This document shows, piece after piece, positions 12,180-22,170 of a stretch of 64,000 nt of DNA; position 1 is the stretch's first letter, and every line of letters begins with the position of its first letter. Origin of the DNA: Lingula anatina (Eukaryota > Brachiopoda > Lingulata > Lingulida > Lingulidae); the NCBI RefSeq assembly GCF_001039355.2, contig NW_019774181.1:529659-593658 (forward strand), given 5' to 3'. Position numbers and translations under genes: made by a program. The notes below the pieces were generated by a model. That model saw only the letters and a program-made list of their open reading frames with translations. It searched no databases and was not told the origin of the DNA.

Positions 12180-14100
12180 GAAACATATTTAATGACTGAT
12201 GACGTTCGTGCAGAAAGTTTTATATTTGAATAATACTTACTATTTCTTGAATTACAGACTCATTTCCATAATTGAAAATAATAACCCGTTTAAAACTGTA
12301 ATGGTAATATGTTTTAGATTTTTTGTGTGTGAGGAAGATGATTGAAAATATGTGTCAACGTGTTGATCTGCATGTAAATAAAAAGTCTTCGTGATGCCTT
12401 TCACTGATTTGTCCCCAAATCTATTTAGAGATTGAAATACATAGTTTACGTGACGACTTAATACTCAGTGTGTGCTCGTGCGTCTGTGCTACACTTGCAT
12501 AATGTTATATTCTGAGTACACTACGGTTATTTAAAAAAGTAGTTATTCTGTATATCACGATATCACGTACATACATTTTTATTATACTATATATGGTGTA
12601 TTCGCAATCTCAACAACAACAATACTCCCTCCATAAAATTCGACGTATTAGTTTAAAAATACAAGGGGAATCCCCTTTCGCTCCCGTGTGGTGTTTTTAA
12701 GTTTAGGTAAGGGTCTTGGATAGTCAGGTGGGGATTATGACTTGAAAATAAAATCAATATATTGCAGCACCATACGACAGACGTCATTAAAATTTGACTC
12801 TCTGACGGCTTTAAGTATTCCTGACACAAATTCATCAAAACATTGACTGATAATATTCGCCCAAGAGCAAAACAACATAGAGATACTTTCTCATTGTGTA
12901 AAGTTTGCTGATAAAAATACGGTTAATTGTATAAATACCTACGGTATAAACTGTAACTGTGAATGTGTTCGTGCGTGAGTGTATTTTTCTTTTATACAAT
13001 AACAACAACGTTAAAAATCGTATACATACAGTACATTCCCACTTATGGTCTCCATAGATGAAAATATTCAATTAACTACTTTCTCTATTGGACACCAATC
13101 AATTAAACGATTGTAAATACAATTATTGCTTCACTACAATGATTATCAATAAAGCCTTCCATGTGAAGTCAGCGTACTGTTATGCACAGACCCAGAACTA
13201 CCTGTTCGATAATTGACGCACATTTCTTCCTTTCTGCAGTGCATTATGTTATATCTGAAACAGAATATGCAACTTCAGTATCAAAGGCCAGCATCTAAAT
13301 TTGGAAATCTATTCTAAGCCTACGTATTAACCTATTTATCGTTTTTGTACTTTCGGGGGATTTTTCTGTTGTTGTTTTGTTTACGTAGTTGCTTTGGTGA
13401 AGTCGCCATTCAATACGTGCACAATGGTATTGTAAGCCCAGAGAGAAAACAATGTAAGGTGTGTTGGCTAGCGCTTGTAGGTAAATACATGTATAGTCAG
13501 CCTACATTTGTGCAGCACTTGATGTTAAAAGAAACCTGCATTCATATACGCAACCCATTCTCCCCTTTCTCTCAAAAGCAGCTAAATGGACACTTAAACT
13601 AGTGGATAAGATTTCTTTCAAAATTGAGCAATAATGGCCTCTATTATATTTATTTGAGCACTTCACTTCACGACTGGCACACGGTGATATGAGAAAGTAA
13701 GAAAACTTTATTGTAACACCTTAGCAGTTATGCTGTGCTGCTCTTTTTTTATGCTGATTGACGAGAAAATGTTTACCACTTGGAGAGATGGACAGAGAGA
13801 GTGATTTTAAATATTAGGATATTTTATTTGAAAAATTCACTTGGTTCACAGCCAACATTGTGACATTTTAATTGCGCTTGGCACAAAATAACTTATTGCT
13901 AATAAATATAAAGATTTAAAGCATTTGCATATACATTACATGAAAACTGCTGTTTTAAATTAAAAATTTTTACTTAATCTCTAACATTTAAACCAGATTG
14001 AGAATTCAATTAAATTACATATTACACAACTGTGTGGTCTTTTTAAAATTACAACGACAATTTTTCAATTAAAAATAATGAAAGTTACTACAGACGATGG
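12180..14100. other. non-coding
   Basis: AT-rich, with degenerate dispersed-repeat pieces at about 12660-12720 and 13245-13330. I see no gene, RNA gene or clear element end. From about 14100 the sequence is homologous to the block ending near 6240. Confidence 0.45.
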
Positions 14101-14144
14101 TACATAGACATGGGGCAGCTATATACATGACGGTGTATCTTCTT

Positions 14145-15856
14145 TCATTTTTTACAATGTAGACCACAGATAGAATCCCCTAACCCTCTTAATAAAGAGT
14201 TCAACTTATCCAAAATATTCATGCAAAAATCACTTCGATCAACATTAGAATGGCTAACTAACTTTGAATGAAATTTCACAAAAGCACAATTAAGGAAGTG
14301 TCTGGCGTGTTCGTCAAAGGCGTGGTCACTTCTCTCCCAGTTTCTGATCATTCCGTCACAGAAGGCACACTTAACCATGTCGTCAACATTCACGTAGAAG
14401 AAGCCGGCTCTAGCGAGGTCTTCCGGTCTAACAGGACACGTGGTTGGAAAACTGGAATAAAAGGAATAGAGGGTTTGAAATGGCAAAATTGAAAATGAAG
14501 AAAGCGAGGAAACAACCCTAAAACATTTATTTGCTTTACATCTACTCGCATTCGCTATGAATTATCAATAAATATATAACCAAGTATACAAAAATATATT
14601 AAAATTTTGCAATAATTGCATAACTTTTTTCTCAGCTAGGTAAGTGGTAAACGGGTTTTTTAATTAGAATTATATCAACAGTTTGAAATACAAAGATAAA
14701 AATGTAAAATATTTCGAAGAATGAATTATATATAAAAAACAGCGATTTTCCTTATCGTGTTAGAACTGAAAATTATTAACTAGGATAAGTGATATTCAGA
14801 AAAAAGCACAAGGCCTTATTTCTTGCTTATAAATATTAAGACATACATGTAAGTAAAGCAAAGGCACCCTGTATATAAAACTAATTACAATAAAAAAAAA
14901 TTATCCTTCTCTCCATCTTCCTCTCATCCGCATCTCTTCTGTAGAGTCGTCTATAATATCGAGATCAGTATGAAAGTTACTCGCTTTATTAATAATATAT
15001 TGTGCATGCCAGAAAGTGATAATTGCTAAGTCTTTCAATGACATAGGAGTGAATATTTGTAGTGATTTTTTTAGCAGATCCCCAGCTTGGATCATCCCCC
15101 TTCATAGCTCAGCAAAAAATACAGTATCAGGTGGAGACTGACTCGATGGAAAAAAATGCCGGGGAGTCAGCTTGATTTTCAATACATGTTGAAGGATTTT
15201 GTAGCAAAGCGAGACAATATTACTCACCTTTGAAAAGTCGCCAGTCTTGTAAGTTCGTCTCGCATAGAATCAGCATGAGAGCTGTCTTGATGGTTAAGAT
15301 GACTCTGGAGAGGAACTGGACTTGGAGACTGTCTACTTAGTGGCGTAGTATTGTTAGCAGCCGTGGTGGCGTTGTCTGGCTCATCCAGGCCTGTACTTCT
15401 TGGTTGAGGTCGGGATTGTGTTGTGGACTGCGATAGAGAAGGCAATGGACGCCTGCTGCCTAGTACATCAGTTGCAGCGCGTATCTGCTGTGTGGATGAA
15501 GTCGTTTTGTCATCGGTCGGTGCAGTAATTGGGACGTTGTTTTCATCTTGTCCAAGTATATGTAAACAATGTGGAGATAGCGCTGAGTGTCTCTGAAAAG
15601 GATTGTCTCCTAACTTCCAGTCTTTTATCAGTACATTACAGCTATAACAGCGCACTTCTTCCCCTCTTCCCATATAATAGAACCCTGCTCTCGCGAGACG
15701 TGTAGGGTGAGCACTAGATGAAACAGACGGCCAGGTCTTAAAGGACAGCAAACGCCCGACCTCAAACTTGTACTCATTGTGGTCTCCTCTCTGACTTAGC
15801 TTGGAGGCTGTGTAAGCTGTGAGGCCAAGGGAAGGGCTTGATGTCATCTCCGACAT
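14145..15856 (-). CDS. two-BIR, RING-less IAP-like protein, two exons, about 311 aa
   Basis: Exon 1 is 15856-15228 (donor gtgagt) and exon 2 is 14451-14145 (acceptor attccag); joining them in phase 2 restores the BIR N-terminal helix. BIR 1 has zinc ligands C70, C73, H90, C97; BIR 2 has the same C-x2-C-x16-H-x6-C spacing. The linker between them is Ser/Thr/Pro/Gln-rich. After BIR 2 about 45 residues follow with no UBA or RING. The N-terminus resembles that of the full-size IAPs at 22171 and 56103 (Ser-Pro-Leu-Gly-Leu), as does the Asn-Val-Pro-Ile segment after BIR 1. The start is the first Met of the open frame after a ttttag acceptor at about 15867. BIR proteins without a RING can bind caspases or IBM ligands but cannot ubiquitylate. 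A decoy role is inference. Confidence 0.75.
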
Positions 15857-15859
15857 GGG

Positions 15860-16520
15860 AATTCTAAAAGAAAATTACGAAATGCGTTTCATCCTTCATA
15901 ACTCCGAAAAATATCCTCTTATGAATTAATAAGCACACAGTCTTTAGCGTTATTAACTATCCTGCATTTCAAATAATACAACATCTAAACTCCTATAAAA
16001 ACACAATATATATTCAAAAACAAATTTACCACCTCCAAATCTAAATTTAACGATGACAATGCAGCATGGCAGCTGAGAAAAAATATGAGCAAAATAAGAA
16101 ACTTACAATTTTATGTCCTGTTTCGCACAACTAACTTTTTCTAACTTCATTAACCGTGATGTCGCTGTGTTAATTTACTATTTACTCTCAGTGGCACTAT
16201 ATACCTATGACTGTTGGCGGGTTGTACTAAGTAGGCCTACATTAAGCAAGGGGTGTAAGGCTGTCTGCCCTTTACAGTAACCGTAGACATATTACGAGTT
16301 CGTAATTTGTCCAAGCAGTAACGTATCATAGTGTTAAACAGAACGAATTACTAAGCCTACATTCGTAAATTAGTACAGTGCTGACTCACCCCTTTTATCG
16401 ACCCGGTGTAACGTGACAGAGAGTCCCCCATTAGAGAGTCCGCTTCCTTTTATTTGTGCAGGTAAGCCTCTTTCTAGATTTTGACCTACTCAGGTCAAGC
16501 TAACCTTAACCATTTCTGTT
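15860..16520. other. non-coding, likely 5' flank or intron of the minus-strand two-BIR gene
   Basis: Begins with the probable 5' splice region of the 14145-15856 gene. No upstream exon could be identified with confidence. Confidence 0.4.
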
Positions 16521-16526
16521 TAATAC

Positions 16527-16612
16527 CGATCCTCTGTTTCGTTACACCGGCACCGTGTTTGTATGGACATTCTCCTACCAGCACGGTGCCGGTGTAACAA
16601 AACTGAGGATCC
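16527..16612. repeat. inverted repeat with about 30-bp arms
   Basis: The left arm (16527-16557) contains gttacaccggcaccgtg and the right arm contains its exact complement cacggtgccggtgtaac, with further pairing out to gatcctc/gaggatc. The loop is about 24-30 nt. Arms this well matched suggest a small foldback element or the paired ends of one. Confidence 0.75.
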
Positions 16613-16744
16613 GTATGGGAAAGGGTGGAAAGGGGAATCCCCTCTCTGTTTCACTCACGCTAAAATCATTTTGTTCGTTATTGATTTTTCACGGACAATG
16701 TCAAGGGGATTTATTGCACTGGCAAAGGTTAGGGAGTTTTTTCG

Positions 16745-17131
16745 GGTAAATGGAGCAGTATATTTTTCACGTATACACGTGTTTCAGGGAACGAGTGCTG
16801 TGAGGACGACGTCGCTCTGTACTCATCGGGACAATGTTTACATCTCTCCCAAATACATGTAAACAATGAGGAGATAGCGCTGAGTGTTTCTGAAAAGGGT
16901 TGTCCCCCATCTTCCATTTTTTTTATCACTATATAACAGCTATAACAGCGCACTTCTGCCTTTCCGAAATAATCGAACCCTTCTCTCGCGAGACGCGTAG
17001 GTGTAGCAATGACTGAAGCAGTTCTTTAGTGACAGCAAACACCCGACCTCATACTGGTATTTGTTGTCTCCTCTTTGACTTAGCTTGGAGGCTGTGTAAG
17101 CTGCAAGACCAAGAGAGTGGCTTGGTGTCAT
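16745..17131 (-). pseudogene. frameshifted copy of the IAP BIR-1 exon
   Basis: The minus-strand frame from 17131 matches the N-terminus of the 15856 exon, including the Leu-Gly-Leu and Ala-Tyr-Thr-Ala-Ser segments. It goes out of frame within the BIR near 16985, and the rest of the BIR continues in another frame (16953-16745). Several core residues are changed, and no second BIR exon lies downstream in range. Confidence 0.8.
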
Positions 17132-18966
17132 CTTATACTTGTTTTTTTTTAAATGAAACTAAATGCATTTTAATGCAATAAAACAAAGTAAATTGTAGAT
17201 TAATGTATGACGATAGTCTAGTGTACTTGTCTATGGCCACTTGTCTATTTGGTGAAACGTTGTTGGAACTGTCCTCACATACATTTATACATGTAGATAG
17301 GAAAACAACGTGTGACGGGGGCTTTTACGTGTGATAAAAGCGCGTCACTGTAAAGTTATAAACAACTCTCTTTTTCCTCTAAAAGGAATTTTATTCTGCG
17401 CACACGGACTACATCAAGTTGAAGATGTGACCACAACGTCTCTCCCTCAGTTACTCCTTCCTATGCTACTACTTTCCCGACTCGCAGAACATTTACCGAA
17501 CACCCCGAATGCGGCAAAATGCTGCATTTTTATAACAAAATTAGGGCGACAGGTGGTTCACATCTCACGTCAAGGATGGACATTTTTGATTCAACATTTA
17601 CTTAATTATTAGAAATACTGATTCTAGACCTTCGATTTAAATAGTGTGATTTGCCCGGTTCTTTGATTCTTAATATTTAATTTTGACAGAACCGGAACTG
17701 GTCATTTTCCTGAACTAGCGAAGTGCTTATTAAATACTAATACATGACACCAAGAGATAATCAATTAAATCTTTCTATATATATCTGCTGTTGCTCTGTC
17801 CTCTGCTTGCAATTTAATTGACGCGTTTGCCGACCACTAGAGGTCATTAATTACGGCACTCATTCGCTGGCCTGAGATCGGAAGGTTATTATGTTTGGTC
17901 AGTGCTTGAACGTCTAATGAGACTTATGTTGTTTTTGCAATCTTATTGTAACTAATGAATTTTAAATGTTTTTTAAAACCTAAATTAAATTCTTACTAAA
18001 ATTTGTAACACTACCGTGTTATAAACGCATCTTGTATTTTATCAAGCCCAGTATGATATTTGTCCTTTGCTGCCGTGTTATGTCTTGACTTTTTCAGATT
18101 CCCCACCTTCGGTATCCAAGACCCGCATCTAAATTCAGACTTACCATTGCATGCAAATGCAAAAGGGGATTCCCCTTATATCTCATTTGAATCATTTTTA
18201 CTTTTTCAGCTGCTGAACCTACGGTATCCAAGCCCTGCGTCTAAATTTAGACACTGCTGAACCTACGGTATCCAAGCCCTGCGTCTAAATTAAGATATAG
18301 GAAGAGAAGGGGATTCCCCTTATTTCTTATTTCAATAAACACGCTGATGGATTTTTTTGTTGTTGTTATCGCAGCTTTTTAGTGCTTTGGTTGTGTTTAA
18401 TATAAAATATCACAATTCAAAAATGTATGGTATGTTCAGTGTTGTCATCGGCGAATACAATCAGTCTGAAATAGTAAATTAAAGCTCTTGATGTAAGAAA
18501 AAATACCTACTTTCACAACTATAACGTCATCGGTAAGATTCTAACAACAACAACAACAATAATAATAATAATAATAATAATAATGAATTTCTGGCTAATC
18601 CTGACAGTCACACTGCCTTGCAATCTTTTGGCAACCTCTCAACTGACAGTCCCCTTGAGCTCAACCATTTCGTTTCATTGCATACAGGTCAACACGTCGA
18701 CACATATCTGCATATGCAGATAAAGCGGATTATTGATCGTTTCTTTTTCACACAGTTGCATACAGGTCAGCACGTTGGCACATCTCTTCTGGAGCCTAAA
18801 AAACGGTAAGTTCATTGATAAAGGGGATTTTTATATATTGTGAAACTGCTACAGTGACAACGTCAAGTATCAGAGATTCATAACGTATCTACACTACACT
18901 TATATCATGATTAATTTTGCAGTCTTGAAATGTGTACATAAACATATGCTGGATCGGTAAGATATA
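17132..18966. other. non-coding with repeats
   Basis: Contains a dispersed-repeat copy at about 18040-18345, within which about 44 bp is tandemly doubled (18208-18297, ctacggtatccaagccctgc twice). An AAC/AAT microsatellite lies at 18542-18585 and a short direct repeat around cagttgcatacaggtca near 18680 and 18750. No gene is supported. Confidence 0.5.
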
Positions 18967-19223
18967 GGCTTCATTCACATGCAATGTCTATTTTCTAAAT
19001 TCTATTTTCTATTCGCGCTATCTTATGATCACGGTCTGTGCACTGAATATCCCGCCGCGTAATTACTGGCAGCGAGAGCCAGTTACTTATAGTAACTTAT
19101 AGTAACTGGCTCGCGCTGCCAGTAATTACGCGGCGGGATATTCAGTGCACAGACCGTGATCATAAGACATGCCGCAAATAGAAAATAGAATTTAGAAAAT
19201 AGACATTGCATGTGAACGAAGCC
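18967..19223. mobile_element. foldback element, 257 bp near-perfect palindrome
   Basis: Two arms of about 120 bp are inverted copies: left from ggcttcattcac, right ending gtgaacgaagcc. They meet at a short centre of tatagtaact repeats near 19085-19105. ATA lies immediately outside both ends and may be a target duplication. Half of a related arm occurs at 58002-58107, so this is a mobile family. It encodes no protein. Confidence 0.85.
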
Positions 19224-20008
19224 ATAGTCACACCCCGTCTACAGGCTGTTGCTATTCTCAGTGGCGCATGCGTATCATCGAGAATTCAAACCACTCCTTT
19301 TTTTATTTCCATAATAGAAACTGCAACCAGTCCACCCTCCCCCCTCCCTCGAAAGGCGAGACGCCTCGATCGTGCCAATCACGAAATGCCCTTTTCAGGG
19401 CACCCTATGACAAGATCGGTATCTACAAATCTCATAGGCTACTATGTAGGTGAGACACCTACCTTCCTATCAGAGACGATCTTTCCTCATAATAAAGGCG
19501 AGAAGCCTTACACACTCAAAAAGTCGCTCTCAACCATGCAAAGGGCGCTGTCAAAATACACGTCCTCAGAGGCCCAGCTCTGAATCGTGTTATTTTGGTA
19601 AAGTGGAATCTAACTAGGGCATGAGCCGACCACCCCCAACAAGAATCCAAAACTCACATCTTAATTAAAATGTCTTGATCGTGCTAGTGAGAAGGGGGGT
19701 GCCCCTTTAGCTAACAATCCCCCGACGACAAAAGTATTTTATTTACCACGCAGTGTCGAAGTGTTTTGAAGATTGCACTGATAATAGCAAGCGAACATTT
19801 TTTTGTTATAGATGTCGAAGCTGTTTTGACTACCATTAAAACCATTAAACGTATGCGCAGACGTATGTTTGTTTTGTGCAGATTGCATACATTGTTAGCT
19901 GTTGGAGGATTACGTGTCACATACTAAGTACATTCTGTATGTACAAATAGTGCCGCGCTTGATGTTGTAAAAAATATAAAACGATATCTTATGTGTGCCT
20001 TTATAATA

Positions 20009-20041
<33 letters not shown>

Positions 20042-20138
20042 CACATTCCTAAACCCTGACCCCCCCTTTCAAATAATCCTGTTCCTGTAACGTAAGTGAT
20101 CTGAGATCCATGCAGTCTTTGCAGTTTTATCATCTCTA
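19224..20138. other. non-coding
   Basis: Includes an open frame of 125 codons (19206-19583) with no recognisable domain, part of which lies in the foldback. A dispersed-repeat piece lies at 19690-19860 and a CA microsatellite at 20009-20044. Confidence 0.45.
20009..20044. repeat. (CA)n microsatellite
   Basis: CA/AC run of about 36 nt with one CG interruption. Confidence 0.95.
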
Positions 20139-20139
20139 G

Positions 20140-20368
20140 GGGTGCATTCCCAGAGATTAAGATCGAGCCAGAGATTTAGATTTAGATCGACCTAACTCCC
20201 TGGGGGTTCAAGCTAAATTAACTGCAGTCAGCCGAGCGCGCACCATAGTTTATTACCCCCTTACAGCTTTTAGTAGGCGGGACAGACGCTTAAGCTGGCT
20301 AAGCTGACAGTAATCTAGTGAGACTCCCCACAGGGATAAATCGATTTAAAATCTATGGGAAAGGGGTC
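20140..20368. mobile_element. Harbinger-like MITE (copy a)
   Basis: Member of a family also present at 21539, 46788, 47005 and 51368. Ends are of the gacNNcattccc type; the subterminal arm tagatcgacctaactccctg faces a related arm near the other end. The right flank is TAA, while the left is TAG, so the duplication is slightly decayed. Internal landmarks are cttttagtaggcgggacag and gacagtaatctagtgag. Confidence 0.7.
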
Positions 20369-20371
20369 TAA

Positions 20372-21535
20372 GTTTCGAATCTTGAAAATATGTACTTGGA
20401 TCAACTTTGTCCCAAATCGATAAGTAAGTGCAAGTTAGAAGAGATATTTAAAACCCTTACTTGTGTATATTGAAGTAAGGAAATGACAAAGAGACGAAAT
20501 AATGAGACTGCTTATACATAATATGCAAAAATCGTCTATAAATGTATATGATTTATAAGCTTTAATACATGTATACTGTGCCAAATATTTTATAATGAAG
20601 GGCACCAGAAGGTCGACAGCGTACATGTAAAACAGTGAACGAAAATAAGAAATGATAAACCAGTTGTTATTGTGGGAGTGTTTCATTTTGCTTTAGAAAA
20701 TATTATTTATTTCAATTTCTACACCCGATAAGCATAACATAGTTTCGATACATTGTATGAAGTAATCCGAGCATGTGATGTGATAAAATGTCGATATTCC
20801 CACCGTCATAATCAACATTTTGAAAATAAAACCACTTTTATTTTTCTTTCCTTTCAAGCGTTAGTTAGTGTATGTTGGTTAGTAAAGAGCCAAGTTGGTT
20901 TGATTAGTTTAATTGTCTTGAATTTGAATAGAGGCCAATATTCAGTGTTCTGTGTTCAAATGTAAACCAACGTAATTTTTGAGTCAACACCGCCAGGCGC
21001 AAACCTAGAGTACAAACTATGACTACGGCAAATCTACTATACTCTGTAAGTTCAACTATTTAAGGTGACGACCGTTCTAAATTATCATATAGAAAGCCAC
21101 TTTGAGTCTGTAGAAAGATTTTGTGGGCACCTGAAATACCCGTTTGTTGATAACAAGAATGTTCTGTTTGTTGAGCTACGGCGACTGTTTATATACAGTT
21201 TCACAGTTTCGTAAAATATTTGCTGGTCTAATATACAGTGTAAGTATAACTTTTAGAGAAAATTTGAAAATATACACTTGGATAAATGCTCTTGTGACCC
21301 GATGTACTCGGATCAACACTTTATAGTGACTGATTTTTAACGAAGCTTGCTAGCGCTGAGGGGAAGTCCCGTCTTCTAAAAGCCACTTACCATCCATGGT
21401 AGGGGTTTGGGACATTTTTGATAGTTGACAAAACCAGTCATTTGACAACAATAACCCAGATGTCGTTAAAATTGTATAGATTTTTTTACCCCAGCCCATT
21501 ATCAGTAGTCTATTGTTTTTTCTTCTGTCAACGTC
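20372..21535. other. non-coding upstream of the first full-size IAP gene
   Basis: AT-rich, with short open frames only. A 5' untranslated exon of the IAP gene may lie here or in 21790-22100, but no donor can be assigned reliably. Confidence 0.35.
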
Positions 21536-21538
21536 TTA

Positions 21539-21789
21539 GGAACCATTCCCAGACCCTATCGTACTAACTGTGGATCGATCTATCTCCAACGGGATTCTCG
21601 CTAAATTGCAATCAACTTAATCGGCTCAGATCTGTCTGTCACGCCTACTGAAGCTGCTATGGGATAATTGATTATCGATTAAGTAGGCTTGCCAGACATC
21701 TAAGCTGCTTAAGCTGAAAGAAATTTAGCGAGAAACCCCTTGGAGATGGATCGATCCTGTTTGATCGATCCTGGCATGGGAACCTAGTC
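21539..21789. mobile_element. Harbinger-like MITE (copy b), 251 bp, TTA duplication
   Basis: Ends GGAACCATTCCC and its imperfect inverse GGGAACCTAGTC, flanked on both sides by TTA (21536-21538 and 21790-21792). Subterminal arms gctaaattgcaatcaactta and an inverted counterpart (gctgaaagaaatttagcgag) are clear. It lies about 380 bp upstream of the IAP start codon. Confidence 0.8.
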
Positions 21790-22170
21790 TTAATGAGCAC
21801 AGAAGGTGAATCAATTACCTTGTTTGCATGATAGTGTAAACTTTGCACAGCTGTCCCAAGAGCACATTTATTCATCAGTACCACACGCTTGACATTTTAT
21901 TGCATCATGATTTGTCCTGAATAAAGTGCAAAATACTGTATATCAAGTAGGTTATCAACATTTGCAAATATGATAAACTGTACCGTTGAACTCAATAGAT
22001 CATCTGACAAAATGCACACAGAGCAAAGCACGGACTTTATTTCTGGAGTTTTGGAGTCGCTTCAACAATCAGTGATTATTCGTTTCCTGCAGAAAAGACG
22101 CCTCTCTAGAGCCAACGTAATTTCATTTGACCGGGTTTTAAATTCATTTCTTTGCAGTTACTGTTCTAGA

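Noticed and set aside
19206-19583. 125-codon open frame
   Set aside because: It begins inside the foldback element and has no recognisable domain or plausible exon signals.
21970-22170. In-frame 67-codon extension upstream of IAP copy A
   Set aside because: The paralogue starts at the position of ATG 22171, a splice acceptor ends one base before it, and the extension shows no domain or similarity.
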